A stretch of DNA of 18,056 nt, taken from assembly GCA_004292985.1 (NCBI GenBank), contig RDXT01000807.1, positions 1-18,056 on the forward strand, written 5' to 3'. The notes beneath the pieces are model-generated. The model saw only the letters and a list, made by a program, of their open reading frames with translations. It was not told where the DNA came from and ran no database searches. Positions 15,001 through 18,056 of the stretch are shown here, piece by piece. Position 1 is the stretch's first letter. Every line of letters starts with the position of its first letter. The stretch is from Bacteroidota bacterium (GTDB lineage: Bacteria; Bacteroidota; Bacteroidia; J057). The translations under genes and the position numbers were made by a program.

Positions 15001-16425
15001 TTATTTTTTCAGCGACTGGCTCAGCAGCCATGCATCGCGAATCTGCTCGCAAAAGGCAGTTGGTAGCAGAATTTCACGGTAAAAGGAACCTCCGGCAGTA
15101 AAGCGAACCCGCAGGGGGCCTCCGCTGTGGCGGGCGATGGCCTGCACCAGTTCGGCATCCTGGCGGTCGGTAAAGTGAATTTCCTCCACCATCCATCCTT
15201 CAAAATAGCCGCGCTGGTTACGGGGATCGAGGGTGGGAATCCGGCTGCTGAAGAGGGAATCTTTACCTGTATAAAGAATGATGCGGGTGTGGTACAATCC
15301 TTTTTCACTGGCCAGATGCGAGGTCAGCGATACATTTCCGTTGCCGTCCACTTCAGCGCGGAGGTAGGTGTCGCGGGCCGGATTTGCCTCTGGCTCAGGG
15401 AGATAGATATAGCGGGCACCTTCGGGACCTGTTTCTATGCGGAATCTCTTTTCCAGCGCCCGGCGAAGCGCAGGGTCACTCACACTCACCTCGCCCACGC
15501 TGGCTTTGCTGAGCAGGGGATCATCTGAGACCACTTCGCGGGCCACTTCCTGGCGGTAGTTTTGGCGAAGCTGAGACACACAGCCTGCATCGTAGAGCAG
15601 AAACAGCGAGGCCTCCGAAATCCGCAGGCTGTCTCTTCCGTCTGCGCCGAGGGCCAGGGCTACCCCTTCGGCGCTGCTGCGCGATCCGGAAACAAGTATT
15701 TCGCGGGCATCTTTGGGCATGCCCATCCGGACGGCGTCGCGCGAAGGGGAGCGGAAAGCCTGCTCGCCATTTTCACTGATCCAGAAACTCCTTCCGGTCA
15801 GCGCTGCGGCGTATTCCTGTTTTTGCTGAAGCTGCTTCCAGGCTTTTTCCGAAAAAAATACGGCCTCGATCGGAGGATAGCCCCGGAAAAAGACAATCTG
15901 TTTGCCCTCAGCCGTTTCGAGCAGCACATGGTTGGGGCGAACGCTCAGCACCCGCATCGCCTGATCGCTGATCGGAGCGACATCTATCGGTTCAAGTCCG
16001 ACGGGAATGACCAGGTCGGGGTCTTCCCAGTAGGGATCATATTTGCCTTTAAATGCGGCATTGGCAATGAAAAAATGAGCCGAAGAAGGGGCAGGAAGCG
16101 ACACATAGATATTGCCGTCTTCTCCTACGATTTCTTTGGGATGATCGGCTACCTCTCCGCTTTTGATCTCCTGCCGCGAGGCTGGGCGCACATACTGGTA
16201 CTCCAGCAAACCCGAAGGTTTGTTGTCAAATGCGTTCAGTGCCAGCATACGCAGGTACTCGGGCCGAAAATATACTTTCGTACCGCTCATGATGTCTTCC
16301 TGACGGGAGACAATTTCTGTTTTCAGGTTGGAATAGTCTCTGAGACACTCGCTGAAGTCCTGCGAATATCCCCTTAAACTATTGACAAGTAACCATATAG
16401 CAAGCAGAATTGTACGAGCATTCAT
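15001..16425 (-). CDS. Secreted protein of unknown function upstream of mlaE
   Basis: A 474-residue protein I do not recognise. Residues 1-22 are a signal peptide (MNARTILLAIWLL..., ending GYSQ), so it is exported. The mature part is mixed alpha/beta with an acidic N-terminal region, several Gly/Pro turns (PKEIVGEDGNIYVSLPAPSS around 95-115) and only a few Cys. I see no catalytic motif, lipobox, second membrane helix or T9SS sorting domain. The stop is 4 bp before the mlaE ATG, so the two are almost certainly co-transcribed; a role with the lipid transporter is a guess from position. The ATG at 16425 is supported by a perfect -7 box 30 nt upstream. Confidence 0.8.
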   Translation of the reverse strand: MNARTILLAIWLLVNSLRGYSQDFSECLRDYSNLKTEIVSRQEDIMSGTKVYFRPEYLRMLALNAFDNKPSGLLEYQYVRPASRQEIKSGEVADHPKEIVGEDGNIYVSLPAPSSAHFFIANAAFKGKYDPYWEDPDLVIPVGLEPIDVAPISDQAMRVLSVRPNHVLLETAEGKQIVFFRGYPPIEAVFFSEKAWKQLQQKQEYAAALTGRSFWISENGEQAFRSPSRDAVRMGMPKDAREILVSGSRSSAEGVALALGADGRDSLRISEASLFLLYDAGCVSQLRQNYRQEVAREVVSDDPLLSKASVGEVSVSDPALRRALEKRFRIETGPEGARYIYLPEPEANPARDTYLRAEVDGNGNVSLTSHLASEKGLYHTRIILYTGKDSLFSSRIPTLDPRNQRGYFEGWMVEEIHFTDRQDAELVQAIARHSGGPLRVRFTAGGSFYREILLPTAFCEQIRDAWLLSQSLKK

Positions 16426-16454
16426 GGCGATTTACCCCGGTTATGGTATTCGCT

Positions 16455-16462
16455 CAAATATA
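16455..16462 (-). promoter_or_regulatory. -7 box for the secreted-protein/mlaE pair
   Basis: Minus strand TATATTTG, a full match to TAnnTTTG, between the end of the DUF885-like gene and the ATG at 16425 (predicted leader about 23 nt). No TTG at -33 spacing. Confidence 0.5.
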
Positions 16463-16468
16463 CAACAA

Positions 16469-18056
16469 TTACTTTGCCATTTCTTTTGCGAGGTGGTTTT
16501 GCTGCTCGATTTCGAGCATGTACAGAGGCATGGGGCCTTTAGACAGCACGAACTGGTGGTAGTCCTGAAGGTAAAAGCGGGTGCCGAGGCGGGTGGAGGC
16601 CTCCTGTTTTAATACGCGGAAGCAGTGGTAGCCTTCCCATGCTGCGGCGGCTTTTCCGGGTGAGGCCAGCAGGCGCAGGCTTTCCCAGGCATCCTGAACC
16701 CCGGTTTTTTGTTCCAGAAACACTTTTGCCTCTTCGGGTGTCCAGCCCTGTGTGTGGAGGCCTGCATCGGCTGCCGCACGGGCTGAATTCAGCAACATAA
16801 AGCGCCAGTAGCCAATTTGCCGCCAGTCGTCTCCGCTGAAGTATGCGAGGTTCTCGTCCATCAGCGAGGCTGCATACAGTCCCCAGCCCTGCCGCCACGC
16901 GTCGAATGGAAGTGCTTTTCGCAAGGGCGCTACCTCCGGATTGCCTCTGAGCAGAAGCGCCTGAAGGTGCTGACCAGGAAATGTCGCCTCAAAAAGCGCC
17001 GGGGCCAGTGTCCAGGGAGCCAGCTCTCCGGCTTTGTGAAGATTGATGAGCAAAATGCCTTCGCGGCTCCCGTCGAGTGCAGGGGAAATATAGCTGAGGG
17101 CCTCCGTATAAGGTTCGAGATAGACATGCAGGGCCTCCACCGAAATGCGCCGCGCAGGCATGGTGTCAAAAAGGCCCTCTGCCAGGGTATATGCCTGCTG
17201 CACCTGGCCTCCGAGCGAGTCGAGAAAACGCCTGCGGGCAGCGCCGTCGGCGGGATAGGCGCGGGCCTCCGCCTGTACATGGGCGGCTATTGCCGTGGCG
17301 GTGGCTGTGCGGATGCCCATGCTGTCGAGCCTTTGGCGGACAAGTCCTTCATAATGAGCCACATCCTGCATCGCCGTGGCAAATATAGCCGCTGCTTTTC
17401 CCGGCCCTGCTTCTCTCTCGAAGCGCCGCTGGAAGCTAAGGCTGTCGGGAGCCTGGCCGGGGTTCTCTTTTAAATAGGCCGAAAGTTCATTTGCCGAAGG
17501 ATATACTTCTTTTTCAAGCAGTTCGGCCATGTTTTCCAGAAACTGCGAAGCCACATTGTCATTGATCAGGGTCGGGTCCACGCGGCCCATGCGGCGGGCA
17601 AGTCCGAGGTAAAAGGGATTTCGGGCCGGAGGCAGGGCGCTGAAGCTATCTATCTGTGTGGACCATGCCGCAAGCAGTGCGCCGGGGGGAAGTGCGTCTG
17701 ATTTCTGGCGCTCTATGAGCTGGCGGCGCTCGTCCCTCAGGCGCCTGCCCATGAGCCGGATGCGGTCGTTGTAGCCTTCGCAGTCTTCACGTACCTTGAT
17801 CACATGCACATAGGCCATAAATTGTACCAGCTCTGCAAGAGTTTGAATGTCAGCCGGTTCGCCATACTGAGCTTGCAGACGCAGCCACTCCCCGATTACC
17901 CGCATATCTGTCTGCTGTGCCTGGGGCAGACGCTCTGTCGCGAACTGCTGATGTGAGGCATAAAGTGTCGCGTAAAGCTGCTCTCTTTGCCCTTGTCCCT
18001 CCCCGCTGATGTCGCTAAGTTCGTTGCGGTAGCCCTTGATTTCCTCTGAAAAGGCA
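16469..18056 (-). CDS. DUF885-like protein with degenerate metal-binding motif (5' end missing)
   Basis: The frame is open to the right edge, so about 529 C-terminal residues are visible and the start is outside; the ATG at 17905 is internal. The C-terminal third matches the DUF885 family, which resembles zinc-dependent M32-like peptidases: WRFMLLNSARAAADAGLHTQGWTPEEAKVFL, then a PG[QK]A segment and FYLQDYHQFVLSKGPMPLYMLE near the end. In DUF885 the metal site is HExxxPGHHLQ. Here the segment at about 16961-16996 reads FEATFPGQHLQ, so the first His is Phe and one His of the GHH pair is Gln. The protein is therefore probably inactive as a metallopeptidase, or has changed function. The surrounding fold elements are preserved and no frameshift is seen. 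Usual length for the family is about 550-600 residues, so little is missing. Confidence 0.82.
   Translation of the reverse strand, partial: AFSEEIKGYRNELSDISGEGQGQREQLYATLYASHQQFATERLPQAQQTDMRVIGEWLRLQAQYGEPADIQTLAELVQFMAYVHVIKVREDCEGYNDRIRLMGRRLRDERRQLIERQKSDALPPGALLAAWSTQIDSFSALPPARNPFYLGLARRMGRVDPTLINDNVASQFLENMAELLEKEVYPSANELSAYLKENPGQAPDSLSFQRRFEREAGPGKAAAIFATAMQDVAHYEGLVRQRLDSMGIRTATATAIAAHVQAEARAYPADGAARRRFLDSLGGQVQQAYTLAEGLFDTMPARRISVEALHVYLEPYTEALSYISPALDGSREGILLINLHKAGELAPWTLAPALFEATFPGQHLQALLLRGNPEVAPLRKALPFDAWRQGWGLYAASLMDENLAYFSGDDWRQIGYWRFMLLNSARAAADAGLHTQGWTPEEAKVFLEQKTGVQDAWESLRLLASPGKAAAAWEGYHCFRVLKQEASTRLGTRFYLQDYHQFVLSKGPMPLYMLEIEQQNHLAKEMAK

Noticed and set aside
15562..16377. 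271-codon plus-strand open frame
   Set aside because: It is antisense to the secreted 474-aa protein. The minus frame has a signal peptide, a promoter box and a 4-bp link to mlaE, while this one has no recognisable features.

Overview
The window looks like chromosomal DNA from a member of the Bacteroidota, possibly a Saprospira/Lewinella-like lineage, though I cannot place it below phylum. The evidence is a surface protein with a PorE-like TPR/beta-propeller/regulatory/OmpA layout, a signal-peptide-bearing TPR-CHAT protein, a long-form PurM, a MlaE-type permease, and several upstream boxes matching the Bacteroidota sigma-A -7 consensus TAnnTTTG. Shine-Dalgarno sequences are mostly not evident, which is normal for this phylum. 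Coding density is high: no gene-free stretch exceeds 300 bp, and there are no tRNA or rRNA genes, insertion sequences or CRISPR arrays.

Layout. (1) 1-1675, accessory-looking: a Uma2-type nuclease gene, a 263-bp intergenic region carrying a chain of three hairpins with a duplicated 46-bp palindromic unit, and a single-chain nucleotidyltransferase-HEPN protein. (2) 1692-3472, minus strand: an ECF-type sigma factor with a cysteine-bearing C-terminal extension, then a secreted SRPBCC-fold protein and a small conserved protein, closely spaced and probably continuing into the NTase-HEPN gene. (3) 3740-4663, plus strand: a lipoprotein alpha/beta hydrolase. (4) 4695-7673, minus strand: a tightly packed set made of an SDR oxidoreductase, two very small membrane proteins (one of 54 residues), a membrane cytochrome-b-like/Rieske fusion and a membrane-anchored Cys/His-motif protein. 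(5) 7878-10946, plus strand: a large TPR-CHAT caspase-like protein with a signal peptide and a C-terminal membrane anchor. Its 3' end overlaps, tail to tail, purM. (6) 10909-14173, minus strand: purM, a strong intrinsic terminator, and the PorE-like OmpA protein with a good promoter. (7) 14268-18056, minus strand: a MlaE-family permease, a secreted protein of unknown function 4 bp upstream of it, and a DUF885-like protein whose predicted metal-binding motif is degenerate. The last gene runs off the right edge.

How the genes may work together. The clearest candidate for an undescribed system is the four-gene block 4695-6961. Translational coupling (two ATGA overlaps) joins a 54-aa membrane protein, a haem/Rieske membrane protein and a Cys/His-motif membrane protein, and a 62-aa membrane protein precedes them. 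This looks like a small transmembrane electron-transfer complex of unknown substrate. The TPR-CHAT protein is the second candidate, because its signal peptide and C-terminal anchor put the protease domain outside the cytoplasm. The envelope genes (PorE-like, MlaE, secreted unknown, DUF885-like) share a strand and a cell-surface theme, but a promoter separates the PorE-like gene from mlaE, so they are not necessarily one operon.
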